Below the pieces are notes generated by a model. The model ran no database searches and had not been told where the DNA came from. It saw nothing but the letters and a program-made list of their open reading frames with translations. A stretch of 64,000 nt of DNA from Ruegeria faecimaris (lineage in GTDB: Bacteria; Pseudomonadota; Alphaproteobacteria; Rhodobacterales; Rhodobacteraceae), in assembly GCF_900182615.1 (NCBI RefSeq), contig NZ_FXTE01000008.1, positions 62,001 through 126,000 on the forward strand, read 5' to 3'. This document shows positions 18,875-27,470 of the stretch, one piece after another (the stretch's first letter is position 1; every line of letters begins with the position of its first letter). The position numbers and the translations under genes are program-made.

Positions 18875-20014
18875 ATGCCCGATATTACTGGGACCAACGG
18901 CAACGACGATATCGACGTTAACAATGACACGGGGACCCTGAACGGTTCACCGGCTGGAACTCCGATTGATAATATCCGCGGCCGGGGTGGCGACGACGAC
19001 GTCGACATCAATAACAGCACGATTACCGGGAATGTCATCGGCAATGCCGGCTCCGACACGATCACCGTCACCAGCAGCACCATTGGTGGCAGGATTGCCA
19101 GCGGGTCGGATGACGACACTGTCGATATCAGTGGCTCGAGTGTTGGAAACATCCGGCTGGGGAGCGGCAACGATACCCTGAATTTCACCAGCACCAGCGT
19201 CAGTGGTGATTTGCGGGGTGGCGGCGGGACCGACACGTTGAACTTACCTGTGGGTACCGTCATCACCGATACCAATTTTGGCGTCATTAACGTCGTAGAT
19301 GGCGTAGGCTATACCCTGTCCAGCGGGACATTCACCCTACCATCCGGTATCACGGTCACATATTCTGCCTTTGAGAACGGAAGTGGCGTTCCTTGTTTTA
19401 CCCGTGACACGCACATCCTGACGCAGGACGGCATGAAAGCAATCCAAGCGCTACGGATCGGGGACATGGTCCCGACCATGGGGTGCGACCCTCAGCCTAT
19501 ACGCTGGATCGGTCGTCGACAGTTTGACCGCGCCGCCTTGCTGGTAAATCCCAGGCTCTTGCCGGTACGAATCCTTGCAGGTGCGCTGGGCGAGGGTTTG
19601 CCGCATCGCGATCTTCTGGTCTCACGCCAGCACAGGATGCTGGTGCAGTCCAGAATCGCGGAACGCATGTTCGGCACCACCGAAGTTCTGATTCCGGCGA
19701 TCAAACTGACCTCACTGCCGGGAATCTATATCGATGAGGCCGTGCAATCGGTTGAGTATTTTCACCTGCTATTTGATCGCCATCATGTCATCTTTGCCGA
19801 AGATGCCCCAACCGAAAGCCTGTTCACCGGAGTCGAGGCCCTGAAATCCCTCGGATCGGAGGCGCGGCAAGAAATTTTCGAAATCTTTCCGGAACTGATC
19901 GAAAATCATGGTGAAAACCCGGCCCGGTTCATACCATGTGGACGCCAACAGTCCCACCTGATCCAGCGGCATTTGAAGAACAACAAACCCTTGCTTCAAC
20001 GCAATGGCGCCTAG
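18875..20014 (+). CDS. Hint-domain protein with RTX-like nonapeptide region
   Basis: 379 residues (start MPDITGTNGNDDIDVNN; an ATG at 18857 adds six). Residues 1-115 consist of Gly/Asn/Asp-rich repeats such as GRGGDDDVDINN and GSGNDTLNF, similar to calcium-binding RTX repeats of type I secreted proteins. A Hint domain starts at CFTRDTHILTQDG near residue 173 and continues with LLVSRQHRMLVQS. The C-terminal half aligns by eye with the Hint protein at 3587-4675, so the two are paralogues with different N-terminal regions. A self-processing secreted protein is plausible but not shown. Confidence 0.8.
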   Translation: MPDITGTNGNDDIDVNNDTGTLNGSPAGTPIDNIRGRGGDDDVDINNSTITGNVIGNAGSDTITVTSSTIGGRIASGSDDDTVDISGSSVGNIRLGSGNDTLNFTSTSVSGDLRGGGGTDTLNLPVGTVITDTNFGVINVVDGVGYTLSSGTFTLPSGITVTYSAFENGSGVPCFTRDTHILTQDGMKAIQALRIGDMVPTMGCDPQPIRWIGRRQFDRAALLVNPRLLPVRILAGALGEGLPHRDLLVSRQHRMLVQSRIAERMFGTTEVLIPAIKLTSLPGIYIDEAVQSVEYFHLLFDRHHVIFAEDAPTESLFTGVEALKSLGSEARQEIFEIFPELIENHGENPARFIPCGRQQSHLIQRHLKNNKPLLQRNGA

Positions 20015-20183
20015 GTCTTATAGAGTTTAAGATGGGTGCAAAGATTTCGCACGGCCCGTCTTGACCCTTCCTGTGATTCCCACTAAACGCATCCAACCAG
20101 TTTTCGGGCGCGACTTCGGGTTGCGCCCCTTGTGATTTGGCCACGGGTCCTGTACCCAGCCCGCAGATACAAAGGAAGAAACC

Positions 20184-20471
20184 ATGTCGCGCCGTTGCGA
20201 ACTGACCGGAAAAGGCCCGATGACTGGCAACAATGTCAGCCACGCCAAAAACAGAACTCGTCGTCGTTTTCTGCCCAACCTGAACGACGTAACCCTGCAG
20301 TCGGAAACCCTGGGTCGTGGCGTCAAGCTGCGTATCTCGGCCGCTGCCCTGCGTTCAGTTGACCACCGTGGTGGTCTGGATGCGTTCCTGGCCAAAGCCA
20401 AGGATGACGAGCTGTCCACCAACGCACTGAAAGTGAAAAAAGAAATCGCCAAGGCTCAAGCTGCGGTCTAA
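20184..20471 (+). CDS. rpmB: 50S ribosomal protein L28
   Basis: 95 residues with the L28 signature [25 protein letters not shown] at the N-terminus and [20 protein letters not shown] in the middle. Alphaproteobacterial L28 is about this length, longer than the E. coli form. AAGGAAGAAACC upstream gives a good ribosome site. A strong intrinsic terminator follows at 20496-20531. It is a single-gene unit here, without rpmG next to it. Confidence 0.97.
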   Translation: MSRRCELTGKGPMTGNNVSHAKNRTRRRFLPNLNDVTLQSETLGRGVKLRISAAALRSVDHRGGLDAFLAKAKDDELSTNALKVKKEIAKAQAAV

Positions 20472-20495
20472 ACGTTCTTTTTCATCAAAGATTTC

Positions 20496-20531
20496 GACCC
20501 TGTACCCGAACGGTGCAGGGTCTTTTCTTTT
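20496..20531 (+). terminator. Intrinsic terminator of rpmB
   Basis: Stem GACCCTG / CAGGGTC (20496-20502 and 20516-20522) with a 13-base loop is followed by TTTTCTTTTG. It lies 25 bp behind the rpmB stop codon. Confidence 0.85.
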
Positions 20532-20878
20532 GTCTGATTGAGTTTAGACGATTTCGCCGTCAGAGCGTGATCTTGTTCACATACAGTGTTCTGATGTTTG
20601 AATATGTTTGTTCATATTCTATTGGCGGAGTTCGATCTCATGTCTTTCAAATCCTTTGATTCCCTCTCCCTGTTGGCGGCCTTTTTTGGCAAGACGTTTG
20701 GGACATGTGTGCGGATGCAGCGTCAGGTGAACAGGTTGCATACTAGCCTGACCAAAGGGTCTGTCAAACGTCCTGGATTGGACAACTGACCTCGTACTGA
20801 CCAAAATGACCCGAGGGCTTCTGGCGCATTCGATTGTGCTTGAAGCCCTTTTTGTCTCGGGCGTATACCGAAGGCAGG
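20532..20878. other. Gap between rpmB terminator and DUF2946-like gene
   Basis: This 347-bp stretch holds one doubtful small frame (20640-20789) and an AT-rich piece around 20590-20640 with TTCACATA and TATTCT elements that could be a promoter. Nothing else is recognised. Confidence 0.4.
20640..20789 (+). CDS. Possible small protein, unknown function
   Basis: A 49-residue frame beginning MSFKSFDSLSLLAAFFGKTF, with a potential ribosome site GGCGGAG nine bases upstream. It is short, basic at the C-terminus, and not recognised. It could equally be a chance frame in the rpmB-to-copper-gene gap. Confidence 0.25.
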   Translation: MSFKSFDSLSLLAAFFGKTFGTCVRMQRQVNRLHTSLTKGSVKRPGLDN

Positions 20879-21229
20879 ATGAAACACTTTCGGAACAGAT
20901 TTCTATCATTTGCCCTGTCGCTGCTGGTCATTCTGACCGGTCAAGGGGTGGCTGCGTCGCGTGGCGTTGATACCGCAGTCGGGCAGATGGTGCTGTGTAC
21001 TGGTGTTGGTCCTGTTGTGATCTATATGGATGCCGAGGGGCAACCGGCAAAGCCCCCGCATTTCTGCCCCGACTATGCGCTGACGTTGCTGGGTGCTATT
21101 GCTGTCGTTTCACATGTGCTGCCCGATGCACCAAGTTATGCCGGGCCATTTTTAGAGCGCGGCGACAGGAGCCTAATAGCAGCGCCCGTTCCGTTTCAGC
21201 CCGCCCGCGCGCCACCTGCAAGAGCCTGA
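20879..21229 (+). CDS. DUF2946-like exported small protein in copper gene pair
   Basis: 116 residues from ATG 20879, with AAGGCAGG directly upstream. A signal-like hydrophobic N-terminus (FLSFALSLLVILTGQGVAA) is followed by MVLCTGVGPVVIYMDAEGQP and PPHFCPDYAL, a Cys-containing pattern seen in DUF2946-like proteins near copper genes. The C-terminal region is Pro/Ala-rich (PAPVPFQPARAPPARA-like). It is followed 42 bp later by the PCu(A)C chaperone, so a role in copper handling is likely but unproven. Confidence 0.65.
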   Translation: MKHFRNRFLSFALSLLVILTGQGVAASRGVDTAVGQMVLCTGVGPVVIYMDAEGQPAKPPHFCPDYALTLLGAIAVVSHVLPDAPSYAGPFLERGDRSLIAAPVPFQPARAPPARA

Positions 21230-21271
21230 TTAAATTTAACTTTTTCAGACACTTGACATAGGAGAGGCGCA

Positions 21272-21736
21272 ATGTCCCTCACTTCCAAACTTTTGGCAAC
21301 CCTGGCTGCGGCCGCATTTGCCACCACTGCAATGGCGCAGGAAACCATCACACTAGAAGATGCCTATGCGCGCTCCGCCGGCAAAACGGCGAAAGCGGGC
21401 GCGGCCTTTATGGTGATTCAGAACACGGGCGAGGCGGATGACCGTCTTGTTCGTGCGGAATCGGAGGCGGCTGCACGGGTTGAGCTGCACACGCATCTGA
21501 TCGATGCCAACGGCGTGGCGCAGATGACCCATGTCGAAGAGGGGTTCGTCATCCCTGCCGGTGGTGCGCATGCGCTCAAGCGTGGGGGCGATCACGTGAT
21601 GTTCATGGGATTGGTTGCTCCGTTTGAACATGGTGCAACTGTGCCTGTGACGCTGGTTTTTGAAAAAGCCGGTGAGGTTGAGATCGACGTGCCGGTTGAT
21701 CTGGAACGAAAAGACATGGGCGCCCACTCGAACTAA
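21272..21736 (+). CDS. Periplasmic copper chaperone PCu(A)C
   Basis: 154 residues with a cleavable signal peptide ending ATTAMA-QE. The Cu(I) ligands of the H-M motif are visible: ELHTHLIDANGVAQM and, later, HALKRGGDHVMFMGL. PCu(A)C delivers copper to the CuA site of cytochrome c oxidase with ScoI-like partners. GGAGAGGCGCA precedes the ATG. Co-oriented with the DUF2946-like gene just upstream. Confidence 0.9.
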   Translation: MSLTSKLLATLAAAAFATTAMAQETITLEDAYARSAGKTAKAGAAFMVIQNTGEADDRLVRAESEAAARVELHTHLIDANGVAQMTHVEEGFVIPAGGAHALKRGGDHVMFMGLVAPFEHGATVPVTLVFEKAGEVEIDVPVDLERKDMGAHSN

Positions 21737-21817
21737 GGTCACGTCAACCTTCAAGCCGCTATGCGGCCGTCATCCACGCGTCAGGCCGGGCTTTGCCCGG
21801 CCTGTTTGCCTATCGCT

Positions 21818-22426
21818 TCAACGGTTAACAACCCGCATCGAAACGCGGTCATGCGCCCGTTTGAAGCGCACTGCCAGAAAGAACATCACGGCGGCGAAAG
21901 CCAGAGCGGAAAAGGCAATGGCCCACCCCAGTGCGACCATGCCACTGCCGGGCCAGAACAACAGCACCAACCCAATGATCAGCGCAATGATCCCCGAGTT
22001 TCGCACCGTCACGGCATCCGGGTTGTTGCTGGGTATCTGCCGCCATGCCAGCAACGAACCGATGCCGACGATCAGCGCCCAAGCACCCAGCAGGAAAAAC
22101 GTCAGCCGCGCAACACCCTCGGGCCAGATCAACAGGACAAGTCCGATCAACAGTGCCCCGATGCCGACGCCGCCGATCAATCCGCGCCGTCCAAAGCCCA
22201 GTAGGGTCAGGCCGCCATCTAGAACCAAAAGCAGGCCGACCAGTCGCAACAGCAAAGAGATACTGCCCGTTGGCCAAAACAGCGCGGCGATCCCCAATGC
22301 TCCGGCCAGACATCCGCGCAACAGGAAGGTCCACCACAGATTTGCCAGTTGGTCGCCAAATGTATCGCGGCCCTCCATACTGGAATCGTCCAGGATTTCT
22401 TCGCGCGTGTGGTGGGGGTCGGTCAT
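21818..22426 (-). CDS. HdeD family membrane protein (DUF308)
   Basis: 202 residues with six hydrophobic helices in repeated pairs (LLVLDGGLTLLGFG, LLAWRQIP, GIIALIIGLVLLFWP), as in HdeD, which is linked to acid resistance in enterobacteria. The N-terminal 35 residues are hydrophilic. The physiological role in this group is not established. GAGGCTCCC precedes the ATG. Convergent with the PCu(A)C gene. Confidence 0.85.
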   Translation of the reverse strand: MTDPHHTREEILDDSSMEGRDTFGDQLANLWWTFLLRGCLAGALGIAALFWPTGSISLLLRLVGLLLVLDGGLTLLGFGRRGLIGGVGIGALLIGLVLLIWPEGVARLTFFLLGAWALIVGIGSLLAWRQIPSNNPDAVTVRNSGIIALIIGLVLLFWPGSGMVALGWAIAFSALAFAAVMFFLAVRFKRAHDRVSMRVVNR

Positions 22427-22480
22427 GGGAGCCTCTTATTTCGATTGTCGTATCAATAATTTTGGTGCCGGTCTGGCGGG

Positions 22481-23176
22481 CTAAGATTCGCGCAGCAGCT
22501 TTTGAACCCAGCGTGGCACGGTTTCGGATGCAGGGCCAAGTATCACCTGATCGAAACTCGAGGCGCCGGATGACGGATCTAGGTTCAACTCGACGGTTCG
22601 TGCGCCTGACATTGTCGCCTCGTGCACAAATGCTGCGGCGGGGTAGACCTGACCCGAGGTGCCGATTGAAGTGAAGATTGCAGCATTGGCCAGGTGATCG
22701 TAGATCAGGTCCATAAAATAGGGCATCTCACCGAACCATACAACATCGGGTCGGGCGGTTGGGCCACCGCAGGCGGGGCAGGGTTCACCCACCGACATCT
22801 CGGGCGGGGCGACCCAGCGGTGATCGCAGGTGGTGCATAAGGCCCCAGCGAGGGTGCCGTGCATATGGATCACATTCTCGGATCCTGCGGCTTCGTGGAG
22901 GCCGTCGACATTCTGGGTCACGATGATAACCTCGCCGGGCCAGTTGCGTTGCAGATGGGTCAGCGCGATATGGGCCGGATTGGGTTGCGCCTGTGCAGCC
23001 TGCACACGGCGCGCGTTGTAGAACTTGTGCACCACCGCCGGATTGCGGGCAAAGCCTTCGGGCGTGGCGACATCCTCGATCCTGTGCTGCGCCCACAGAC
23101 CTCCTTCGTCGCGGAATGTGCCCAGCCCGCTTTCGGCGGAAATCCCGGCACCGGTCAGAATGACGATCTTTTCCAT
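22481..23176 (-). CDS. cobB: NAD-dependent protein deacylase, sirtuin (CobB type)
   Basis: 231 residues from ATG 23176 (ribosome site GAGGCGGAA). Sirtuin motifs are clear: GAGISAESGLGTFRDEGG for NAD binding, VTQNVDGLHEAAGS with the catalytic His in IHMHGTL, and a Cys4 zinc module CTTCDHRW / CPACGG. The class III features GLWAQH and R in AVVHKFYNARR suggest desuccinylase/deacetylase activity as in CobB. Divergent from the LMW phosphatase gene, with 28 bp between their starts. Confidence 0.93.
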   Translation of the reverse strand: MEKIVILTGAGISAESGLGTFRDEGGLWAQHRIEDVATPEGFARNPAVVHKFYNARRVQAAQAQPNPAHIALTHLQRNWPGEVIIVTQNVDGLHEAAGSENVIHMHGTLAGALCTTCDHRWVAPPEMSVGEPCPACGGPTARPDVVWFGEMPYFMDLIYDHLANAAIFTSIGTSGQVYPAAAFVHEATMSGARTVELNLDPSSGASSFDQVILGPASETVPRWVQKLLRES

Positions 23177-23204
23177 TTCCGCCTCACGCGTTACACCCGG
23201 TTGT

Positions 23205-23648
23205 ATGACACACCGTATCCTTTTCGTCTGTTTGGGCAATATCTGCCGGTCTCCGGCCGCCGAAGGTGCCTTTCGCGCCCGTGCGCCGCATCATGCCACC
23301 GACAGCGCCGGAACCTCTGGCTGGCACATCGGAGACCCGCCTTATGGCCCAATGCAGCAGGCTGCTCATGCCCGTAGTATCGACATCAGCGATCTGCGCG
23401 CGCGCAAATTCGTGGCCGAAGATTTTGACCGCTTTGATCTGATCATCGGAATGGATGCAGAGAACCTTACCAATATCGAAAACTTGCGTCCCCGTGGCAA
23501 CAAAACTCCGGTTCGCTTGCTGACTGATTTCGCTACTGAGACAGGCGCGGATCATGTGCCCGATCCGTATTACACCCGTGATTTCGAGGGCACGCTGGAT
23601 TTGATCGAAAAGGCCGTCGCAGGTCTTGACGCACATCTGAGGGCTTAG
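23205..23648 (+). CDS. Low molecular weight protein-tyrosine phosphatase
   Basis: 147 residues from ATG 23205 (in-frame upstream codons overlap cobB on the other strand and look non-coding). The CX5R loop VCLGNICRSP is at residues 7-16 and the catalytic aspartate region is VPDPYYTRDFEGTLDLIE. Length fits the LMW-PTP family. Substrates could be phosphotyrosine proteins; no kinase or exopolysaccharide operon is adjacent. Confidence 0.93.
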   Translation: MTHRILFVCLGNICRSPAAEGAFRARAPHHATDSAGTSGWHIGDPPYGPMQQAAHARSIDISDLRARKFVAEDFDRFDLIIGMDAENLTNIENLRPRGNKTPVRLLTDFATETGADHVPDPYYTRDFEGTLDLIEKAVAGLDAHLRA

Positions 23649-23715
23649 TTGTAGATGCTTTGATGTCTTCGACATTCAGGTGTAAAATCAATCGACGCCT
23701 GCATCGGGACCAAGC

Positions 23716-24642
23716 TCACCTGTTTGGTTCTTTCGCAATCACAGTGGATAAGGTGCGTGTCGTCCGGCTTCTGGTGATTGCAATCGCACCCAAAACCAAA
23801 GCGCAGGCTACGGCCTGTGGTGTTGTGATTGCTTCGCCAAAGGCAAGAAAGCCCACAGCAAACATCGTCGGCAATTCAATGCTGCCGACGACCGCAGTTT
23901 GAGAAGCGCCGATCAACGGCGAGCAGATCGTATAAATGAGCTGTGGCACAAGCGCTGTGACCAGGCCAATTCCGACGATCAAAATCCAGTCGGAATGCCC
24001 CTGCGGGAGCAACTTGGCAACATCGGCGTTCAACATCAGCGGCAACAGCCCGAGAACCGATCCCAAGGAAACCGAAGCAATGCGCGCAAGCGGTGCGATG
24101 CGGGACAACCTGTGAACCAAGACACATATTCCGAAGCCGAACCCGATTGGGGCTGCTAGCGACATCAGAAGCGTTGGTATGTGCTGTATAGGAACGGATG
24201 CGGGCGATCCTGCAATGAGTGCCGCCAACGTAATGAGGCCCGAGGCGAACAATGCGCGCCTTGTGGGAGTATCGGCGAACAAAGCCCAGGCAATGATCAG
24301 CGTGAAAACCGGATAGGTCATATAGAGAACGCCCACAGTCGATGCGGGTAATGTCTCCAGCGCCGTCACATATCCAATCCATCCAAGGCCCATTACCGCG
24401 CCTGCCGAAAGCCCCCAAGCAATCTCGCGCCAAGCGTTTCGGTGTATAATAAGAACAGGCAGCAGCAGAATTGCCGTAACGATGTAGCGATAGAACGCGA
24501 CGGCATAAGGCGCGACGCCTTGCTCGGTCAGCCCTCGGCTAAAAAAGGGAACCAACCCGAAACAAATTGAGGCGAAAAGAACGCCCGCAACCGCAAGCGG
24601 ATAGGGAATAGTTGATCTCGTCTGTGTTGATATCGTTGCCAT
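23716..24642 (-). CDS. DMT family transporter (EamA domains)
   Basis: 308 residues with ten hydrophobic helices in two EamA halves: PFFSRGLTEQGVAPYAVAFYRYIV in the first half, and a second half ending GAIAITRSR. It is unlike the DMT protein at 6264-7157 in sequence, so it is not a recent duplicate. It is separated from the adjacent LysR gene by about 160 bp, and the two could be functionally linked. The substrate is unknown. Confidence 0.87.
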   Translation of the reverse strand: MATISTQTRSTIPYPLAVAGVLFASICFGLVPFFSRGLTEQGVAPYAVAFYRYIVTAILLLPVLIIHRNAWREIAWGLSAGAVMGLGWIGYVTALETLPASTVGVLYMTYPVFTLIIAWALFADTPTRRALFASGLITLAALIAGSPASVPIQHIPTLLMSLAAPIGFGFGICVLVHRLSRIAPLARIASVSLGSVLGLLPLMLNADVAKLLPQGHSDWILIVGIGLVTALVPQLIYTICSPLIGASQTAVVGSIELPTMFAVGFLAFGEAITTPQAVACALVLGAIAITRSRTTRTLSTVIAKEPNR

Positions 24643-24801
24643 TCCAATTTGCTATCACAGGTTTGCGATTGCTGTAGCAGAGATTCGTCGAGCGGTTGCT
24701 TCGGTTCGCAAAGCTAACCCTAGTTCAGTTCTGTATGAAGATGGTGGCAGAAACACACGGCGCGTTGGTAATTATGCTTCCAATATCTGCGGTGCCCTAC
24801 A

Positions 24802-25743
24802 CTAACTCATCACCTTCAACTGCCCGCCCAGCCACGGCACCTGCGCGACTGCCGGATCAACAATCTGGGTCCGCATCAGCCGTCGGATCATGTCTGCAAC
24901 CTCTTTGGGTACTTGGTCCGACCAGTCAGAGCGGGTGAACAGCGAAATTGTGCGGGCGAAGTCACCGAACGGGACCGGATGCGCCTCCATCCCGTCATGA
25001 AACCGGGTCGCACGCATATATCCCAGTGGTGTTGTGATCGCCCAGCCAAGCCCCTGTGCGACCATTGCCATCAGCGCCTGGTGCGAGCCGATTTCAAACC
25101 GTTCCTCGAACTCCATTTGCTGGCGCGCCAGATGCGCCTCGATCTGGCGGCTGATCAGCTGATCTCGGGCGTATCGCAGAAAGGGCAGGTCCTGTATTGA
25201 ATTCCCCACACCCTTTGGGGTCACCAGAATGAAAGGGTCCTGAACCAGAGGGTATTCAATCACACCCTTCAGGACCTCTCCGGAATGCGCGGATACAGCC
25301 ATATGCAGCCTCTGCGCCTCTAGCTCGGCGAACAGGTTTAGGCTGGGCAACGTGATCAGTTTGAATTTCGACCGGGTCAGGCTGTCGGCCAGCAAAGTCG
25401 CCAGCCGCGGGGTCAGATCGTTGTCGAAATCGTCTATCAAACCGATGGAGAGGGTGGTCAGATGCCCCAGATCCATCACGGTCAGTTCGCTTTGGGCCAT
25501 TTGCAGTTCGGCCAGCACGACCTCGGCCCGCGCCAGAAAGCTGCGGCCGGCTTGCGTTAAACGCATTGGTCGTCGCCCGTGATCGACCAGATCAGTGCCC
25601 AATGCCTTTTCCAGATTGCGCAACTGCTGAGAAACCGAAGGCTGGCTGAGCCCCGTGATCTCGGCGGCCTGTGCCACCGATCCTGTCCGCGCCAAAGCCT
25701 CGAACACCTCAAGGCCCCGCAGGGTCAGCCCTTTCATTACCAT
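24802..25743 (-). CDS. LysR family transcriptional regulator
   Basis: 313 residues from ATG 25743 (AAAGG eight bases upstream; an earlier ATG at 25767 has no ribosome site). The winged helix-turn-helix is LTLRGLEVFEALARTGSVAQ with GLSQPSVSQQLRNLEKALG, followed by HGRRPMRLTQAGRSFL and the effector domain. The C-terminal end resembles members with a periplasmic-binding-protein fold. It lies downstream of, and in the same direction as, the DMT gene on the complementary side, so its target is not certain. Confidence 0.9.
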   Translation of the reverse strand: MVMKGLTLRGLEVFEALARTGSVAQAAEITGLSQPSVSQQLRNLEKALGTDLVDHGRRPMRLTQAGRSFLARAEVVLAELQMAQSELTVMDLGHLTTLSIGLIDDFDNDLTPRLATLLADSLTRSKFKLITLPSLNLFAELEAQRLHMAVSAHSGEVLKGVIEYPLVQDPFILVTPKGVGNSIQDLPFLRYARDQLISRQIEAHLARQQMEFEERFEIGSHQALMAMVAQGLGWAITTPLGYMRATRFHDGMEAHPVPFGDFARTISLFTRSDWSDQVPKEVADMIRRLMRTQIVDPAVAQVPWLGGQLKVMS

Positions 25744-25809
25744 CTGATACACCTTTCGCTGCGCCATATCTGAGGTGCAGTGCGCATCAGGTCAAGCAGC
25801 GTGACCAGC

Positions 25810-26121
25810 TTAGTTGCAGATTGCCTGCGCCATCTGGCCAAAGTTCTTGTACCGATCCCACAGCGCATCATCGCGCGAAGTCTGCGACATCTTCAACTCC
25901 TGCGCCTGATGGGGGTCGGTGAACCACTTGGCGACGGTCTTCTGATCGCCCCGCGTCAACGCCTGATCTGCGACGCGCTGAATGCAACTGCACCGTGCCC
26001 GCGTAGCCGCCGACCGGTCCGACGCCAAACACGCCCGTTTGATCTGCGCAGCCTCGCTGGGTGCCGGAGCCATCGCCGTCAGCGATGCCGCGCAGAATGC
26101 GATTAGGAGGAACTGTTTCAT
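25810..26121 (-). CDS. Small secreted protein, unknown function
   Basis: 103 residues with a signal peptide (MKQFLLIAFCAASLTAMA) and mature part with ACLASDRSAATRARCSCIQRVADQAL and a terminal AICN. Four cysteines in the mature part could form disulfides. GAGGCAAGAGC gives a good ribosome site. Not recognised as a named family, though proteins with this shape are common in the Rhodobacteraceae. It is divergent from the 337-residue gene at 26,314. Confidence 0.6.
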   Translation of the reverse strand: MKQFLLIAFCAASLTAMAPAPSEAAQIKRACLASDRSAATRARCSCIQRVADQALTRGDQKTVAKWFTDPHQAQELKMSQTSRDDALWDRYKNFGQMAQAICN

Positions 26122-26223
26122 GCTCTTGCCTCGTTTTTGCCTGCCCGGACGGGTCTGATGCCCCTCTCGGTCTGTGGCGGAGTATGAATCAAACGGGGGG
26201 AGGGATCAATTGTTTTGACAGGC

Positions 26224-26243
26224 AAATCAAACGGTGTTGATTT
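26224..26243. promoter_or_regulatory. Perfect inverted repeat in divergent promoter region
   Basis: Arms AAATCAA and TTGATTT (26224-26230 and 26237-26243) are separated by 6 bp. The site lies between two divergent exported-protein genes and next to a TTGACA element at about 26215. It looks like a dimeric regulator operator; the regulator is unknown. Confidence 0.4.
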
Positions 26244-26313
26244 GACGAGGGCACAACTACGCACTGAGGTGCGTCGGAAATGAATAAAAGCAGCTTATTC
26301 AAGGAGCAATTTT

Positions 26314-27327
26314 GTGGTTTCGATCAAAACGTTTTTCTTCTCGATCGCAGTCTGTTTGTCTCCGATAGCAGCTTTGTCAGATTCTGGTTCTCTGCAAGGC
26401 GAAGACGTGCCGGAATTCAACGAGGCGGTTCAAGCATGGTTGGATGGCGATGATTTGGTCGCATTGCAAAATCTGGCTGGACAGGCGCAACAAGGCAATA
26501 CTGCGGCGCAAATCTTGCTGGCGAGTATAGCAAGCGGCAGCAAATACCACTCTCATGTTACTACAGATATGGAGCGCAAGGAGCGCATTGCTTTGTTGCG
26601 CAAACCCGGCGGTCTGTCTGGTAAATCTTGGCTGACCGAAGCACAGAACTCAGAGGCCTTAGCCCTGGCGCTTCTTCAAGCGTCCAAGATAGGAGAGAAG
26701 GCTCCGGCAATTGCAACGCTCATAGAGTTGGGCGAGCCGCAGACAGCAATAATTGCTGCGCAATCTATGCTGTTAAATGGTGAGGCTGAAGAACTTGTTT
26801 CTGTCTTGCAGGGTCTGGATGACAAACTTCCCGAAGAGGCTGATGTATTATTGGCATGGGCGCTTTTTCAAGCTTCACAAGGCTCAGACAGCCCATATGC
26901 AGGATCGGCTAGTGTTCCTAGAACTTTGACTGGTAATGAGCATTTCCGACTGTCTGAGTTTGCTTGGGGCCATCTCTCGCCACGCGCACTGGTCGAAGAT
27001 GGCGAAGCGCGTGAAGCGGCAATTAAACACAGCGGCAATATCCGAGCTTGGACGCCGGTTCGAAATTTCTGTGAAGATCAATGCCCGGACTCTATTTCGG
27101 AATGTACTGCAACCGGCGGAAGTTACCTTACGACGCCATTGTCACCGCGCAGCCCGTTGGAAAGTGTAATTTCGAACGAAGTTTATTGGGCCAGTAAGCG
27201 TGTCACCGGCGATCTTGCTAGGTCCACTTGGGAAATCATCGTGGAGGCTGACAGTGATGCCAAGGTTCCCGACGCATGTTTCAAACGAAGTATGAAAGAA
27301 CTGCAGCTAGTCGAAGGTCATGGGTAG
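26314..27327 (+). CDS. Secreted hypothetical protein with repeat-like helical region
   Basis: 337 residues starting at GTG 26314 with AAGGAG five to ten bases upstream. A signal peptide (FFFSIAVCLSPIAALSDSG) is followed by a helical region resembling Sel1/TPR-like repeats (AVQAWLDGDDLVALQNLAGQ, GNTAAQILLASIASGS). A C-terminal part (from about residue 220) contains six or more cysteines in CEDQCPDSISECTATGG. GC content and codon use are lower than in flanking genes, hinting at acquired DNA. Function unknown. Confidence 0.55.
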   Translation: MVSIKTFFFSIAVCLSPIAALSDSGSLQGEDVPEFNEAVQAWLDGDDLVALQNLAGQAQQGNTAAQILLASIASGSKYHSHVTTDMERKERIALLRKPGGLSGKSWLTEAQNSEALALALLQASKIGEKAPAIATLIELGEPQTAIIAAQSMLLNGEAEELVSVLQGLDDKLPEEADVLLAWALFQASQGSDSPYAGSASVPRTLTGNEHFRLSEFAWGHLSPRALVEDGEAREAAIKHSGNIRAWTPVRNFCEDQCPDSISECTATGGSYLTTPLSPRSPLESVISNEVYWASKRVTGDLARSTWEIIVEADSDAKVPDACFKRSMKELQLVEGHG

Positions 27328-27470
27328 GAGCGTTAGGTAAGATTTAGCAGGCCCAAGATGGAGCATACTGATGTATTTGCGCCTTAGCTGTTCTCTGTTT
27401 CAAATTTGATCGCCGCTGTTGTTTCAGCAGCCATTGACCAAACCTCAAAATCTATACATATCCCCAATCC

